DNA of 64,000 nucleotides from Nosema muscidifuracis (lineage: Eukaryota; Microsporidia; Nosematidae), in contig JAIOKI010000008.1 in the NCBI GenBank assembly GCA_028335825.1, forward strand, positions 372,001-436,000, read 5' to 3'. Shown here piece after piece: positions 40,019-50,681 of the stretch (position 1 is its first letter; each line of letters starts with the position of its first letter). Made by a program: the position numbers and the translations under genes. The notes under the pieces are model-generated. The model was not told the origin of the DNA and made no database searches. It was given only the letters and a program-made list of their open reading frames with translations.

Positions 40019-43000
40019 ATGAAAAAAGAAAATAAATCAAAACCTCTAAATCCTTTAGACATACCTGTTCGTTATAAGAAAGCTCTACCACACCAATATA
40101 AATCTAAAATAGAAGATTATAGAAGTTCTTTAGATATTGATCCAAAAGAAGGATTATTCTTTTATCTTAGAATACCTGCTATAATATTTTTTGGTGTATT
40201 TGGAGGATACATAGTAGGAAAATTTAATCTAAATATTTTTTATATTTTGTTTGTATCTTATACAGTATATTTTGTATACAATAGGAAGATTAAGAAGTTT
40301 ACTAATAGTTTAAAATCACTTATCAATGACAGAACAAGAAGAGAAAAATCAAAATATGTAGGTGAATCAGTAGAATGGATAAATTATATTGTAGAGAAAT
40401 TCTGGGATGTAGCTGAACCTATAATATCAAATGATGTATATCAGAATGTTAATAGAGAATTACTAAAAATTTGTCCACCTTTTTTAAATGAACTTAAATT
40501 AACTGAATTTACTTTAGGAAGTCATCCACCTTTCATTGATAAAATAACTTATCATTCATCTAAAGATAATAGTGTAACTTTAGATATTAATTTAGGATTT
40601 GTTCCTTTAGAAGCTAGTAAAGATGCAGTAGATTATTTTTTAGGTGAAAAGAAGAAATGGAATTCTAAAATTATATTACATGCTAGATTAGGAACAAGAA
40701 ATTCTTTAGGATTTAATTTACCTATAATGGTTAAAGAATTTTATTTTACTGGTAGACTTAGAGCTACTATAAATCTTGTACCTAAGAATAATTTTATTAA
40801 AGATGTAGAAGTATGTTTGATGGAAGTTCCTGATTTTGATTTTACTTTAGTACCTTTAAAAACTGTTGATCTTATGGATATACCAGGATTAAGTACATGG
40901 ATAAAGAAAACTATAGTAGGTGTAATGTCTAAAGAAATAATTAATCCTAATTCTTTAATAATTGATGTAGATAAAATCTCTCAATCTAAAGGATATAATA
41001 TAGGAATAGCTTGTGTACAAATATTATCTTTAGAAAATGATGAGGATGAAAAACTTATAGGTGAAGTTGATATTGATGGTAGACCAGAATTTCAAACATC
41101 TTCTAGAGCTGGTAAAAATCTCGTTTTTAATGAATATTTTTATACTATCATACAAAATGTAGATGAAAAGATTGGATTAACATTTTTTGGAGATAGAAGT
41201 TCAATAAAAAGTAGTGGATCACTTTTTTTAAGAAATGTTCATTTAGAAGAAGATATTAAAATAGATGATGAAGATATTCAAAAAGAAATAAAAGATGAAA
41301 AAGTAAAATGCGAATCTGACAATAAAAAGTGCGAACTTAATAATAAGAAATGCGAACTTGATAATAAAAAAATTATTAAGATAAAACCAAGAAGATCAGT
41401 TTTTAATAAGATAAGATTAACAAAAAATGAACAAACTTACGCTTATTTGAATACTAATCTTGTATTTTATCCTATACAGAAAAAGAAAACTAAAAGTGCA
41501 ATTGTAACTATGAAATTAATAGGTGTAGAAAATATGCAAAGTATAAATGATGATAAAGGAGAAATTTATTCAAGTTTTTGTACTGTAATAGTTTCTCCTT
41601 TAAATAAAAATCAAAATTCTTTACCTTTAGAATATATTCAAAATACGAGTAGTGCTGCTGCTATGATAGTTTCAGGTGTACTTAAAACTGAAGAAGATGA
41701 GATAAATAATATAAAAATAGGTAATGAATCAACTACTTTGAAACTTCTTCCTCCATCTTCTAGTACTTTTTATATATTTGAATCTAAACGTGTATTTAAT
41801 AATAATTCTCCAAATTATAACGAAATATTTCAATTTTTCTCTAGAGATTTATCAGTAGATGTAGTATCAATATGTATAATAAATGATAAAAATTCAGAAA
41901 TTATAGGAAGACTTAGATTAGATTTAAGTGATATAGTGGAAGGAACAACTTTAAAATATAAATTAAGAGATGCAAGATGTGGAAAAATGGAACTTCAATT
42001 TGATTTAAATTATATTGATCTTGAAGAGAAAAATGAAAATATTGTTAAATATACATCTATTCAAAAAATAACAGTAGAAACAGTAAGTGAAAATGGAATA
42101 TTTTATGGGGTAATAGAAACTAATACTGATAGTTTTACTATGGATCCATTTACATCAGAATTACCTATAAAAAAGAATATTTTTGTACCTGTACATCACA
42201 ATGACGTGTTAAAGTTTAAATTATTCAAAGAAACTGTAAATGGAGATGTATTTTTAGGAGAAGAAGATATTCCAATAAATTATACAGAAGAATCTAAAAG
42301 AGTAGCTTTAATTCTTAATGATAATATATCTGTTACATTAAGAACTGAAGGAGAATATCTTGAAGATTATACAGGTAGTCCATCTAAAAAAGATACTTTA
42401 AAAATTGTACAAGTAAAATTAGGTAAATTTTATGGACTTAATGAAGAAGTTTTTGTAGAATTTAGGAATCAAGATGGAATAATTAAAGCATCAGCTTTTA
42501 GTAGGGATAAACAAATTAATAATGTATTTACTTTATTATCAGGTAAAGAAGAAATTAGTGCTATAATTAAAAATGGAGATCAAGGAGAGAATCGTATACT
42601 TGGAAAATGTGTTATACCAAAAAGATTTGCTAATGAAAAAATGACTTTAAATGAATTTGGTTTAGCTGTAGATCTTCAGACTGAAATTCAGACTTGTACA
42701 TATTCAGCTCCTTCTAATCTTAAGAAAGGTTTCCTTGAAGTTTATATAAAATCAGCTAAAAATCTTAAATCTTCAGAGAGTGGTAGAGTAAATGCCTTTG
42801 TTAAGATATTAGTCAATGATAATAAGGTTTTTAAGACTAAACCTGCACCAGAAACTAATGATCCAATATTTTATGAATCATTTGTTATGAGTGTAGATAA
42901 ACTTAGAGATTTATTTACTATTCAAATATATGATAATAATTCTAGTACTAAAAATTCTTTACTATCTTTTATAGAATTTCCTCTTCATAATATTAATGAA

Positions 43001-43150
43001 GGATTTAGTGAAATAGAATTTAAACTTACAGATTCTAAGACTTTTAAGAAGATTGGATCTACCATTAGATTAGGATTTAATTTCTGTAGAGATGCATCTA
43101 CATTGAAGGTTAAGAAAAGAGGAATTTTAGGAGATTTCTTTGGTTTTTAA
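40019..43150 (+). CDS. Tricalbin / extended-synaptotagmin-like ER tether (SMP + C2)
   Basis: 1043 residues. A double hydrophobic hairpin (about 45-88) anchors it in the ER. The SMP lipid-transfer domain follows (about 115-320), with VEWINYIVEKFWDVAEP, PPFLNEL, TLGSHPP, DFTLVPLKTVDLMDIPGL and WIKKTI as landmarks. Several C2 domains follow, the clearest near the C terminus (KKGFLEVYIKSAKNLKSSES, then FKTKPAPETNDPIFYESF). This order matches yeast Tcb1-3, which hold ER to plasma membrane and move lipids between them. A cysteine-containing charged repeat (KCELNNKKCELDNKK, about 440-460) links SMP and C2 parts. In a parasite that depends on host lipids such a tether is of interest. Confidence 0.9.
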   Translation: MKKENKSKPLNPLDIPVRYKKALPHQYKSKIEDYRSSLDIDPKEGLFFYLRIPAIIFFGVFGGYIVGKFNLNIFYILFVSYTVYFVYNRKIKKFTNSLKSLINDRTRREKSKYVGESVEWINYIVEKFWDVAEPIISNDVYQNVNRELLKICPPFLNELKLTEFTLGSHPPFIDKITYHSSKDNSVTLDINLGFVPLEASKDAVDYFLGEKKKWNSKIILHARLGTRNSLGFNLPIMVKEFYFTGRLRATINLVPKNNFIKDVEVCLMEVPDFDFTLVPLKTVDLMDIPGLSTWIKKTIVGVMSKEIINPNSLIIDVDKISQSKGYNIGIACVQILSLENDEDEKLIGEVDIDGRPEFQTSSRAGKNLVFNEYFYTIIQNVDEKIGLTFFGDRSSIKSSGSLFLRNVHLEEDIKIDDEDIQKEIKDEKVKCESDNKKCELNNKKCELDNKKIIKIKPRRSVFNKIRLTKNEQTYAYLNTNLVFYPIQKKKTKSAIVTMKLIGVENMQSINDDKGEIYSSFCTVIVSPLNKNQNSLPLEYIQNTSSAAAMIVSGVLKTEEDEINNIKIGNESTTLKLLPPSSSTFYIFESKRVFNNNSPNYNEIFQFFSRDLSVDVVSICIINDKNSEIIGRLRLDLSDIVEGTTLKYKLRDARCGKMELQFDLNYIDLEEKNENIVKYTSIQKITVETVSENGIFYGVIETNTDSFTMDPFTSELPIKKNIFVPVHHNDVLKFKLFKETVNGDVFLGEEDIPINYTEESKRVALILNDNISVTLRTEGEYLEDYTGSPSKKDTLKIVQVKLGKFYGLNEEVFVEFRNQDGIIKASAFSRDKQINNVFTLLSGKEEISAIIKNGDQGENRILGKCVIPKRFANEKMTLNEFGLAVDLQTEIQTCTYSAPSNLKKGFLEVYIKSAKNLKSSESGRVNAFVKILVNDNKVFKTKPAPETNDPIFYESFVMSVDKLRDLFTIQIYDNNSSTKNSLLSFIEFPLHNINEGFSEIEFKLTDSKTFKKIGSTIRLGFNFCRDASTLKVKKRGILGDFFGF

Positions 43151-43645
43151 TTAAAATATTTATATTAAATAAACTTGGAATGATTAAAATATTACAATTA
43201 TTTTATTAGTGATTTTATTTTGTAAAATATTATTTATTTATATTGATTTTATTAGGATATTTGTTTATATCATTTTTATTTGTTCATAATATTTATTTAC
43301 ATTATTTTTATTATGTAATTTGTACATATATTAATATTAATATATAGTATTTTTATTTATTCATACACATAAATTATATTTATTTGTTAATCTAATTTAT
43401 TATTTATTTACATTAATTTTATTTGTTCATATATATTTTATATCAATATAAATATAAATATAAAATATAAATATAAAATATAAAATATTAAAGTATAAAA
43501 TTTTAGAAAATTTAATTTAAAATCTTAAATTAAAAATCTTAATTAAAAATGTTTGTTCGTTATATTTTGTTTATTTCCAAATAAGGTAAAAAATGAATGT
43601 TCTATAGATTTTAAAAGCTTAAATATATTTTTTTTCCTTAAAAAT
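43151..43645. other. Intergenic AT-rich region
   Basis: Phrases such as tttatttgttcatatatat and aaatataaatataaaata recur without a clean period. A frame upstream of 43646 is open from 43553, but the leader-bearing ATG is 43646. No RNA seen. Confidence 0.55.
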
Positions 43646-44368
43646 ATGAACATGGGCATTCTTATATTACTTAGTATGATATATGCTGATAGCAATGGAT
43701 TAAACATGATAATCACTAATTCTCTTCCTGATCTTATACATCTAGACAAAGATGCTGTATACAATCTTAAAACAGATGGTAGAGGTGCTGTTACTATTAA
43801 GTCTAAAAAATCTGGTGAGAGATCTTGGAGTAAACCACAAACTGTACATGTAGATGGATGTGCTGGTAATCTACTTGAGAATGGAGCTAAGGTTATAGAT
43901 ACCAAAGAGGGATACATGCTTGGATATTCCCCTACAGAAGAAGACTTTATGAAATCGAATGAGTATCCTGTATATACAACTGATGAGTATAACCAGATGG
44001 TTAATAATCCAGAAAGTATTAACACTTTATACAAAGGAGATCCTAAATTTATAGAAGGATATCAAAATGGAAATAATGATAGTGTATTTTACCAATACAA
44101 ACCTACGGAGAGAGAAAAAAAGATGGCGGATATGAAAAATAGTAAAGATGGTAATGAAAAAGATAAGGACAAGGATAAGGACAAAGATGGTAAGAAAAAA
44201 GATAAAGATAAAGCCAAGGATAGTGAAGAAGAAGACGGTTCTTCTGAAAAAAATAATAAAACAGATTCTAAAGAAGATGATTCAGAAGATAATGGTGCTA
44301 TTTCTATCACTACATTGACCATAATAATCTCGACAATCCTAAGTGTAGGAGCTACTGCTTACATCTAA
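43646..44368 (+). CDS. Secreted, C-terminally anchored surface protein
   Basis: 240 residues from ATG 43646 (43652 is equally possible). The leader MNMGILILLSMIYA is followed by an unknown globular part (about 15-150) with one cysteine. A KDKDKDKDGKKKDKDKAKD-like charged low-complexity tract comes next, then an acidic/serine stretch and a hydrophobic C terminus (about 217-240) that is either a span or a GPI signal. The layout (leader, globular part, charged linker, hydrophobic end) is the same as in the protein at 5441-6844, without visible sequence similarity. A spore-wall or surface protein is likely; lysine-rich tracts of this sort bind sulfated sugars in other microsporidian wall proteins (established for the type, inferred here). 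Confidence 0.65.
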   Translation: MNMGILILLSMIYADSNGLNMIITNSLPDLIHLDKDAVYNLKTDGRGAVTIKSKKSGERSWSKPQTVHVDGCAGNLLENGAKVIDTKEGYMLGYSPTEEDFMKSNEYPVYTTDEYNQMVNNPESINTLYKGDPKFIEGYQNGNNDSVFYQYKPTEREKKMADMKNSKDGNEKDKDKDKDKDGKKKDKDKAKDSEEEDGSSEKNNKTDSKEDDSEDNGAISITTLTIIISTILSVGATAYI

Positions 44369-44820
44369 TAAATGGTGTAATTGAAATTATTGTTTTAAAA
44401 ATGAGTCTTTTTTTTAAAAAAAGCGACTTTTCAATTATTCTTTTATTATAAAACAACTTTTAACAATTTTTTAAAGGAATTCTTTTTTAGCGACTTTTAA
44501 CGTTTTGCTAGATAAGATTCTTAATTATAAAAAACAACTTTTAACATTTTTTTAAAGGAATTCTTCTTTAGCGACTTTTAACTTTTTGCTAAATAAGATT
44601 CTTAATTATAAAAAAACGACCTAAACTCTTTTTAAAAATGATTCTTTTTTATAAAGCAGCTTTATTCTTTAATTATATTAACAAACTTTTCTCTTATCAA
44701 ATTAACTTATACTTTTTTTTATAAATATATCTTACCTTTTTATTACTACAGTTTTAACATAATACTTTCTTTTTTTAAGGATAGGAAATTTCTTTGATAA
44801 TCTATAAAATATTTTACCCC
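44369..44820. repeat. 81-bp tandem repeat
   Basis: The unit containing agcgacttttaac and gctaaataagattcttaat is repeated at 44489 and 44570, with a decayed copy from about 44422 and another from about 44615. CCCC at 44817-44820 touches the next ATG. Confidence 0.75.
44817..44820 (+). promoter_or_regulatory. CCCC motif deciding the NudC start
   Basis: It touches ATG 44821. The in-frame start at 44794 would add nine residues that do not belong to the CS domain. Confidence 0.75.
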
Positions 44821-45279
44821 ATGTCAGAAAAATTATATAATTGGGATCAAGAACTTAATGAAATTCATATATCGTTTAAAATTGATACTACAAAATCAAA
44901 AACATGTGTAGAGTACACTATTAAAGATAGGAAGATAAAGATAACTTATAATGATACTATAATTCTAGAAGGACTTCTTCATAAAAGAGTTGAAGTAGGA
45001 TCAGAATATTGGGTAAAGAATGATGATACTATAGATTTCTATCTTACTAAACAGAAAAATGATTGGTGGGAGTGTCTTTTAGAAGGAACTGAAACTGTTG
45101 ATGTTAGTAAATTAGCTGAAAATTCTAATGTTGATTTTAGTATGTTAGATCCTGAAGCAAGGGAGATGATTGAGAAGATGGCTTATGAGAGCAAAATGAA
45201 ATCCAATACATCTTATAATGAAGGAATGGATGAGAAAGATGACTTAGTAGAAGAAGTTAATGAGGAAGAAACTCAATAA
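44821..45279 (+). CDS. NudC-like CS-domain co-chaperone
   Basis: 152 residues from the CCCC-supported ATG. A CS (p23-like) domain occupies about 5-95. YNWDQELNEIHISF opens it and WWECLLEGTETVDVSKL closes it, the standard NudC pattern with its conserved WW. The tail MLDPEAREMIEKMAYESKMK is the conserved NudC C-terminal helix (LD-E-R-MVEKMMYDQ-QK), which distinguishes NudC from plain p23/Sgt1. NudC works with Hsp90 and stabilises dynein regulators and WD40 proteins, and is needed for nuclear movement. The N-terminal dimerising half of larger NudC proteins is missing. The acidic C terminus is extra. Confidence 0.87.
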   Translation: MSEKLYNWDQELNEIHISFKIDTTKSKTCVEYTIKDRKIKITYNDTIILEGLLHKRVEVGSEYWVKNDDTIDFYLTKQKNDWWECLLEGTETVDVSKLAENSNVDFSMLDPEAREMIEKMAYESKMKSNTSYNEGMDEKDDLVEEVNEEETQ

Positions 45280-45753
45280 ATTTGTTTTAAAATATTATAT
45301 CAATTATAAATTAATATTTTTTATTAAATTTCTTGTTTATATAATTCTGATAATCAATAATCCAAATATAATTAAATTAATACTCAAATAGATAAAATAA
45401 TTTAAGATAAGATTAAGTATCAATTTTGAGAGTATTAGAGAATAAAATTAGACTTAGATCAGATATTTACATTAAGAAGAAAAATGAATTATATCAATAA
45501 GTTTTCTAGAAATATACTTTAGAGTACGATATAGAAGTGAAAATCTATTATTATGTTCCTTTTAATAGTAGAATAACACATTAAAGAATCCTCAAACAAT
45601 GAAAAAATATCTTATAAAAAATATTTAATCCAAAGCTGTGTAAGAATAATTATTAAAAAATTAATGACTCTAAAAAACTACCTTAAATATAATGATATGT
45701 ATGATTCAATTACTGAAATCATATTTAAACATAAATCTAAAGATAAATGATCA
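45280..45753. other. Gap with coding-like but broken sequence
   Basis: Pieces of forward frame read like protein (for example LRLRSDIYIKKKNELYQ near 45445 and KYNDMYDSITEIIFKHKSKDK ending at TGA 45748-45750), but stops and frame changes separate them and no start is visible. It could be an old gene remnant between the convergent NudC and MscS genes. No family recognised. Confidence 0.3.
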
Positions 45754-47544
45754 TCATTTATAAATTAATAGTACATCCTGAGGTAATGGTAAATACTTTA
45801 TACCTATTATAGAAAATGAAGCAGAAAGAATTCTTAAAAATTTCGTATGATTATTCCACATAAGAAATCCATTCTGGAAATTATAATTATGCTTGACTAA
45901 TATAGTAAGGACTAAATAAGAAGAATCCCTTAATTCTGTTGTATACATAGAAAGACCAGCATAAGACTTATCTTCTTCTAGAAGTTTATTAAAGATGACT
46001 TGTAACTCATCAAGTTTTGTACTAGAAGTACGAGAATTAATTAATAGTTCTAAATTCCATGTTTGAGAAGAAGATCTTCTTACATTTGTAATAGACTTAT
46101 CTTTCATTACAACATTAGCTATAGTACATTTATATCCATCCCATCTTACTAATGTAGTAGTTAGCAAAGAAATATCTCTTACTATATAATTTTCATTATC
46201 AAGAAATATTCTATCACCAGGATCATAAGGATGAGAATATACGATAAAGAAGAAGGACTCAATAGCTAATTTTAGAGATGGAAAAGCTGGCAAAATAAAA
46301 ATAGGAATACATAATTTAACTAATAAAGGCTGAATATCTAACCAATTAGAAATAAACCAATAGATTACTAAACATTCTATAACTATCAAGGTATAATATA
46401 TCTTAGATGATAAATTTCTATTACATTCAATAGCTGTATACAAATTATCTCGCTCATTATTAATTTGTCGAATATTATCACGAAAGACTGTGTGATTTAA
46501 TTCTTCAGTTCTTTTAAAGGATAAAATTTTAAAAATGAGACCAGCATCTTTATTAAAGTGTTGTTTAAGAGAATTTTGTGTAATTCTTCCTGGTTTAGGT
46601 TGTTCTAACTGGGCTTTTCTGATTTCTTCATTTATAAGTAGCCATAAATTAGTTTCATGATCTTTTCTTTGATGTTCATTTAAAACTTCATCTGGTTCAT
46701 TTTCTGTATCAGATACTACCTCGTCAGAGTCACATAGAAATGTGGAATAATTCACAGGTTCCTCTTCTTTTCTTCTATTAAATAAATATATTTCCGGATT
46801 GGTTTTTATATCAAAATCATTCTCATTTATCTCATGATCTATCATCTTTTTCTTGAATGGAGATCCTAATGGCTTCTTTATTATTTTATTTGTTAGTGTA
46901 CTTTTATTATATAATCTTGCTTCATTACTTATTTCTTGTGCTTCTGGTTGTAAAATTTTATCTTCTTCTGTAAGATAAGCTATTACAGGAAGATTCATAT
47001 CTATTTCATTAGACTTAACAGACTCATCATTCCACAAATCAAATAACATTTCATTATCAAGTTTTTCTGGTCGGCCTCTTTCATAAAATTCCTGGATACT
47101 CATCATTTCGGTGGAAGCAATAGGCTGATTCTTTAAATTTTTTACAGTAAAAGGCTCAAAAATAAGAATATCTTTAAATATTCCTTGTGTAATTCTGCTA
47201 TTAAAACTAGAACTAACTAGTTCATACAAAAATGCACGGAATAGATCGAATCCTGCAATTATTAATAATCCCGAGTCGATAGAATTCGCGTATTTTATGT
47301 ATATTACATTACGTAACGTGTGGATAAATAAATAAAAAAGAGCAAACTTAAATATTCTAAAGAATATTTTTATATACATATTAAATCTATGAGATTCTCT
47401 TAGTGTATATATAAAGTAACCTATTGTTATATGAACACTAGTAAGTGGTATAAATAATAGTCTTTTGATTTTTAAATCATAGTAATGGAATGCTCCAAGT
47501 AGAATAAATTCTAAAAATAAGCAAATTATAAAGGGGATATTCAT
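45754..47544 (-). CDS. MscS-type mechanosensitive channel, second copy
   Basis: 596 residues with CCCCC six bases before the ATG. There are four or five N-terminal spans (first about 1-18, then within 30-115) and a charged middle. Two spans lie near 400-445 (YYTLIVIECLVIYWFISNW), and the MscS core follows with HPYDPGDRIFLDNENYIV, RWDGYKCTIANVVMKDKSI and TNVRRSS. These motifs align one for one with the protein at 12398-14350 (HPYDIGDRIF; RWNGTC; TNVRRS), but the rest has diverged strongly, so this is an old paralogue. Fungal relatives sit in the ER or vacuole and relieve osmotic stress. No EF-hand seen here either. Confidence 0.82.
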   Translation of the reverse strand: MNIPFIICLFLEFILLGAFHYYDLKIKRLLFIPLTSVHITIGYFIYTLRESHRFNMYIKIFFRIFKFALFYLFIHTLRNVIYIKYANSIDSGLLIIAGFDLFRAFLYELVSSSFNSRITQGIFKDILIFEPFTVKNLKNQPIASTEMMSIQEFYERGRPEKLDNEMLFDLWNDESVKSNEIDMNLPVIAYLTEEDKILQPEAQEISNEARLYNKSTLTNKIIKKPLGSPFKKKMIDHEINENDFDIKTNPEIYLFNRRKEEEPVNYSTFLCDSDEVVSDTENEPDEVLNEHQRKDHETNLWLLINEEIRKAQLEQPKPGRITQNSLKQHFNKDAGLIFKILSFKRTEELNHTVFRDNIRQINNERDNLYTAIECNRNLSSKIYYTLIVIECLVIYWFISNWLDIQPLLVKLCIPIFILPAFPSLKLAIESFFFIVYSHPYDPGDRIFLDNENYIVRDISLLTTTLVRWDGYKCTIANVVMKDKSITNVRRSSSQTWNLELLINSRTSSTKLDELQVIFNKLLEEDKSYAGLSMYTTELRDSSYLVLTILVKHNYNFQNGFLMWNNHTKFLRILSASFSIIGIKYLPLPQDVLLIYK

Positions 47545-48332
47545 CTTAGGGGGTATGCTGTATCTTTTTTAAACTTAATATTTTCGAATAAAAATATGTT
47601 TCATAATTAAATTCACAAAAATATTAATTAATTTGAATATTTCTATAGAATTTACTTTAGTACAAAATAATGATCTATAAGTTTAAATTCATATAAAGTT
47701 ATTTGTACAATCATCTCATTGTCTTTTTACTTGGAAATACATTCTTCTTAAATTCAAATAATATATTTGCCATAAAAAGTTAATATCAACAAATCAATAT
47801 ATTATTGATAGCCCAAATAGAAAAGAACTAAAGTTAAAAATCAAATCGAGGCATGTATACATATGAAGATACACGAAATAAATTTGAAAAGTTTGACCAC
47901 AGACAGCCGTGGAGAAGTTTATCGTGAAGACAAAGAAGTGCTCAATGATATAAGTCTAAAACAGAAAATTTATTGAGTCTTTTAGGGCAACACATTTATG
48001 AATATAAATAAAATATGCAAATATATATCTAAATGAGGGTAATTTTTATTGTTTCTAATATCAACCAACTTAAAATTCTATCGATGTTCTGAATCTAATC
48101 ATTTTATTTATCATAAATTATTCGCAAATTTTCTTCTTAAATATTTTTTTGCATAAATTCATATTTAATGCAAATATAATTTAAAAAAAACCTAAAATTA
48201 AAATACTACATTTTTAATTTATTAATCTTTTATTTTAAATTTTAAATATTTGTTAAATCAATAAGTTTCAGATCAAAATTCAAACAAATTATTTTTAACA
48301 AACTTAAATAAAAAATATTTCTGTACCCCATA
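47545..48332. other. Divergent intergenic region with RNA-like island
   Basis: The gap separates the divergent MscS and CDC48 genes. Most is AT-rich, but about 47806-47992 has clearly more G and C and pairs with itself; see the separate entry. CCCC at about 48327 marks the CDC48 start. Confidence 0.6.
47806..47992 (+). ncRNA. Candidate structured non-coding RNA
   Basis: An island of higher GC with no reading frame. A closing stem pairs GCCCAAA (47811-47817) with TTTAGGGC (47981-47988, one bulged A). Inside are three hairpins in order: TGTAT/ATACA (47854-47858, 47869-47873), CCAC/GTGG (47897-47900, 47909-47912) and CTCAATGA/TTATTGAG (47941-47948, 47970-47977; includes one G-U). An ACA follows the closing stem. 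CGTGAAG at about 47923 recalls box B of U3 snoRNA, but boxes C and D are not convincing. It could be a snoRNA, snRNA, RNase MRP/P or an unknown RNA. The strand is chosen only from the ACA and the box. Confidence 0.35.
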
Positions 48333-50681
48333 ATGGCAACAAAAATTAATGATAAAGAAGTTGATCTTTCTACTGCTATATTAGAAAATACAACTAAGAA
48401 TTCATTATTAGTAACAGACAGTCACCATGATAAACTCAAGGTATACGAAGTAGGAATGTGTTCAAAAACCATAGAAGATTTGGATCTTATAAATGGAGAT
48501 TATATTACCTTAAAAGGTAAAAAATGTTCTGAAGTGGTTTTTATTCTTGTTGAAATCAATGATATTCCCGAGAAGAATATCTGTATAAAAAAAGATGGAA
48601 GAGTCAATTTAAAAATACGCATAAATGATATTGTTAAAGTTTATCCTTGTGGATCTATAGGAGTTATTGAGCAATTAGTCTTTTTACCTATAGCTGATAC
48701 AGTAGAAAAAATTAAAGGAGATCTTTTTCAAGCATTTGTTGAACCCTTCCTTGAAGATAAATCTATGCCTTTGTCTATAAATAATAGGTATAGAATATCT
48801 TCAGGAATAGGATCAGTAGAATATAAAGTAGTATCCATGACTAATAAGGAAGGATCAGATATCAAGCATGGATTTATTGTAGATGGTACCAAGGTAGTAT
48901 CAGATGAAACAATTACTAGAGAAGAAGCTGAACAAGAATTTAATATGATAGGATATGATGATGTAGGTGGATGTAGAAAACAATTAGCACAGATTAAAGA
49001 GCTTATAGAATTACCTTTGAGACATCCTCAGTTATATAAAAAATTAGGAGTAAAACCTCCTAAGGGAATATTACTTTATGGACCACCTGGATCTGGTAAA
49101 ACTTTAATAGCTAAAGCTATAGCAAATGAAACTGGTGCATTTATTTACATGATTAATGGACCAGAAATTATGTCTAAGATGGCAGGAGAAAGTGAGAATA
49201 ATTTGAGAAAAGCTTTTGATGAAGCAGAAAAAAATAAACCAAGTATAATCTTCATTGATGAAGTAGATTCTCTTGCACCAAAAAGAGATAAAACTCAGGG
49301 AGAAGTAGAAAGAAGAATAGTTAGTCAGCTTCTTACACTTATGGATGGAGCAAAGACCAGGGAAGGTGTGATTGTATTAGCTGCTACTAACAGACCCAAT
49401 TCAATAGATCCAGCATTGAGGAGATATGGAAGATTTGGTAAGGAATTAGAAATTGGAGTACCAGATGCTACAGGAAGATTGGAGATATTAAGAATTCATA
49501 CTAAAAACATGAGAATGGCTGAAGATGTAGATTTAGTCGAGATTTCTGATGAATTACATGGATTTGGAGGTAGTGACATAGCATCTCTTTGTTCTGAAGC
49601 AGCTCTGCAACAGATCAGAGAAAAATTACCTTTTATTGATTTGGATTCTGAAAAGATAGATGCTAGTATATTAGGATCTCTAAAGGTAACAAGAAATAAT
49701 TTCTTGTATGCTATTGAGAATACTAATCCAAGTTCTTTAAGAGAGAGTAAATTGGAGACACCAAATGTCAAATGGGAAGATATTGGTGGTTTATCAGATG
49801 TAAAGGTAGAACTAAGGGAGACAATTCAATATCCAATATCTTATCCAGAGAAATTTCTTAAATTTGGATTAACTCCATCAAAAGGTGTTTTATTTTACGG
49901 ACCACCCGGATGTGGTAAAACTTTATTAGCTAAGGCAGTAGCAACTGAATGTAAAGCTAATTTTATTTCTGTAAAGGGTCCTGAATTATTGACTATGTGG
50001 TTTGGTGAATCAGAAGCCAATGTAAGAGAACTCTTTGATCGTGCTCGAGCAGCTGCTCCTTGTGTTTTGTTTTTTGACGAAATTGATTCAGTCGCTAAGT
50101 CAAGAGGATCATCTTCTGGAAGTAGTGGTGCAGATGATCGTGTGATAAATCAGATATTAACAGAAATGGATGGTATGAATGCTAAAAAGAATGTTTTTAT
50201 TATTGGAGCTACTAACAGACCAGATCAACTTGATTCTGCTATTATGAGACCTGGTAGACTTGATCAATTAGTTTATATTCCTTTACCAGATTTCGATAGT
50301 AGAATGTCTATATTAAAGGCTGTACTTAGAAAAACACCTCTTTCACCAGATATAAATCTAAAACAGCTTTGTGAAGCCACCGATAAATTTTCTGGAGCAG
50401 ATTTGACTGAAATATGTCAAAGAGCTTGTAAATTAGCTGTTAAAGAAAGTATTGAATATGAAATGGATGCTAGTAAGAAAGGAAGTAATCTGATGGAAAT
50501 TGAAGACCCTGTTCCTTATATATCAGAAAAGCATTTTATTGAAGCTATGAAGTCTGCAAGAAGAAGTGTATTAGAAAAAGATATCGAGAGATATGAAGCA
50601 TTTGCTAGATCTATGAAGGTTGATATAAGAAAGTTTACACAACCTAACAGAAATGTGGATGATGCTGGATTATACGATTAA
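48333..50681 (+). CDS. CDC48: Cdc48/p97 AAA+ segregase
   Basis: 782 residues with CCCC close upstream. An N-terminal substrate/cofactor domain (about 1-190) is followed by two AAA modules. D1 has Walker A GPPGSGKT, Walker [15 protein letters not shown] and second-region [20 protein letters not shown]2 has [23 protein letters not shown] and [19 protein letters not shown]. The C terminus ends DDAGLYD, close to the Cdc48 tail that binds PUB/PUL cofactors. The hexamer unfolds ubiquitinated proteins in ERAD and chromatin turnover. It is only about 5% shorter than the yeast protein and the best conserved gene of the window. The HECT and F-box ligases here could feed it substrates. Confidence 0.97.
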   Translation: MATKINDKEVDLSTAILENTTKNSLLVTDSHHDKLKVYEVGMCSKTIEDLDLINGDYITLKGKKCSEVVFILVEINDIPEKNICIKKDGRVNLKIRINDIVKVYPCGSIGVIEQLVFLPIADTVEKIKGDLFQAFVEPFLEDKSMPLSINNRYRISSGIGSVEYKVVSMTNKEGSDIKHGFIVDGTKVVSDETITREEAEQEFNMIGYDDVGGCRKQLAQIKELIELPLRHPQLYKKLGVKPPKGILLYGPPGSGKTLIAKAIANETGAFIYMINGPEIMSKMAGESENNLRKAFDEAEKNKPSIIFIDEVDSLAPKRDKTQGEVERRIVSQLLTLMDGAKTREGVIVLAATNRPNSIDPALRRYGRFGKELEIGVPDATGRLEILRIHTKNMRMAEDVDLVEISDELHGFGGSDIASLCSEAALQQIREKLPFIDLDSEKIDASILGSLKVTRNNFLYAIENTNPSSLRESKLETPNVKWEDIGGLSDVKVELRETIQYPISYPEKFLKFGLTPSKGVLFYGPPGCGKTLLAKAVATECKANFISVKGPELLTMWFGESEANVRELFDRARAAAPCVLFFDEIDSVAKSRGSSSGSSGADDRVINQILTEMDGMNAKKNVFIIGATNRPDQLDSAIMRPGRLDQLVYIPLPDFDSRMSILKAVLRKTPLSPDINLKQLCEATDKFSGADLTEICQRACKLAVKESIEYEMDASKKGSNLMEIEDPVPYISEKHFIEAMKSARRSVLEKDIERYEAFARSMKVDIRKFTQPNRNVDDAGLYD

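Noticed and set aside
43543-44034. Reverse frame of 163 codons
   Set aside because: Shadow of the secreted protein at 43646; the forward frame has leader and hydrophobic end.
47806-47992. U3 snoRNA identity for the RNA-like island
   Set aside because: Only a box-B-like CGTGAAG is seen; boxes C, D and A are not convincing, so it is left unnamed.
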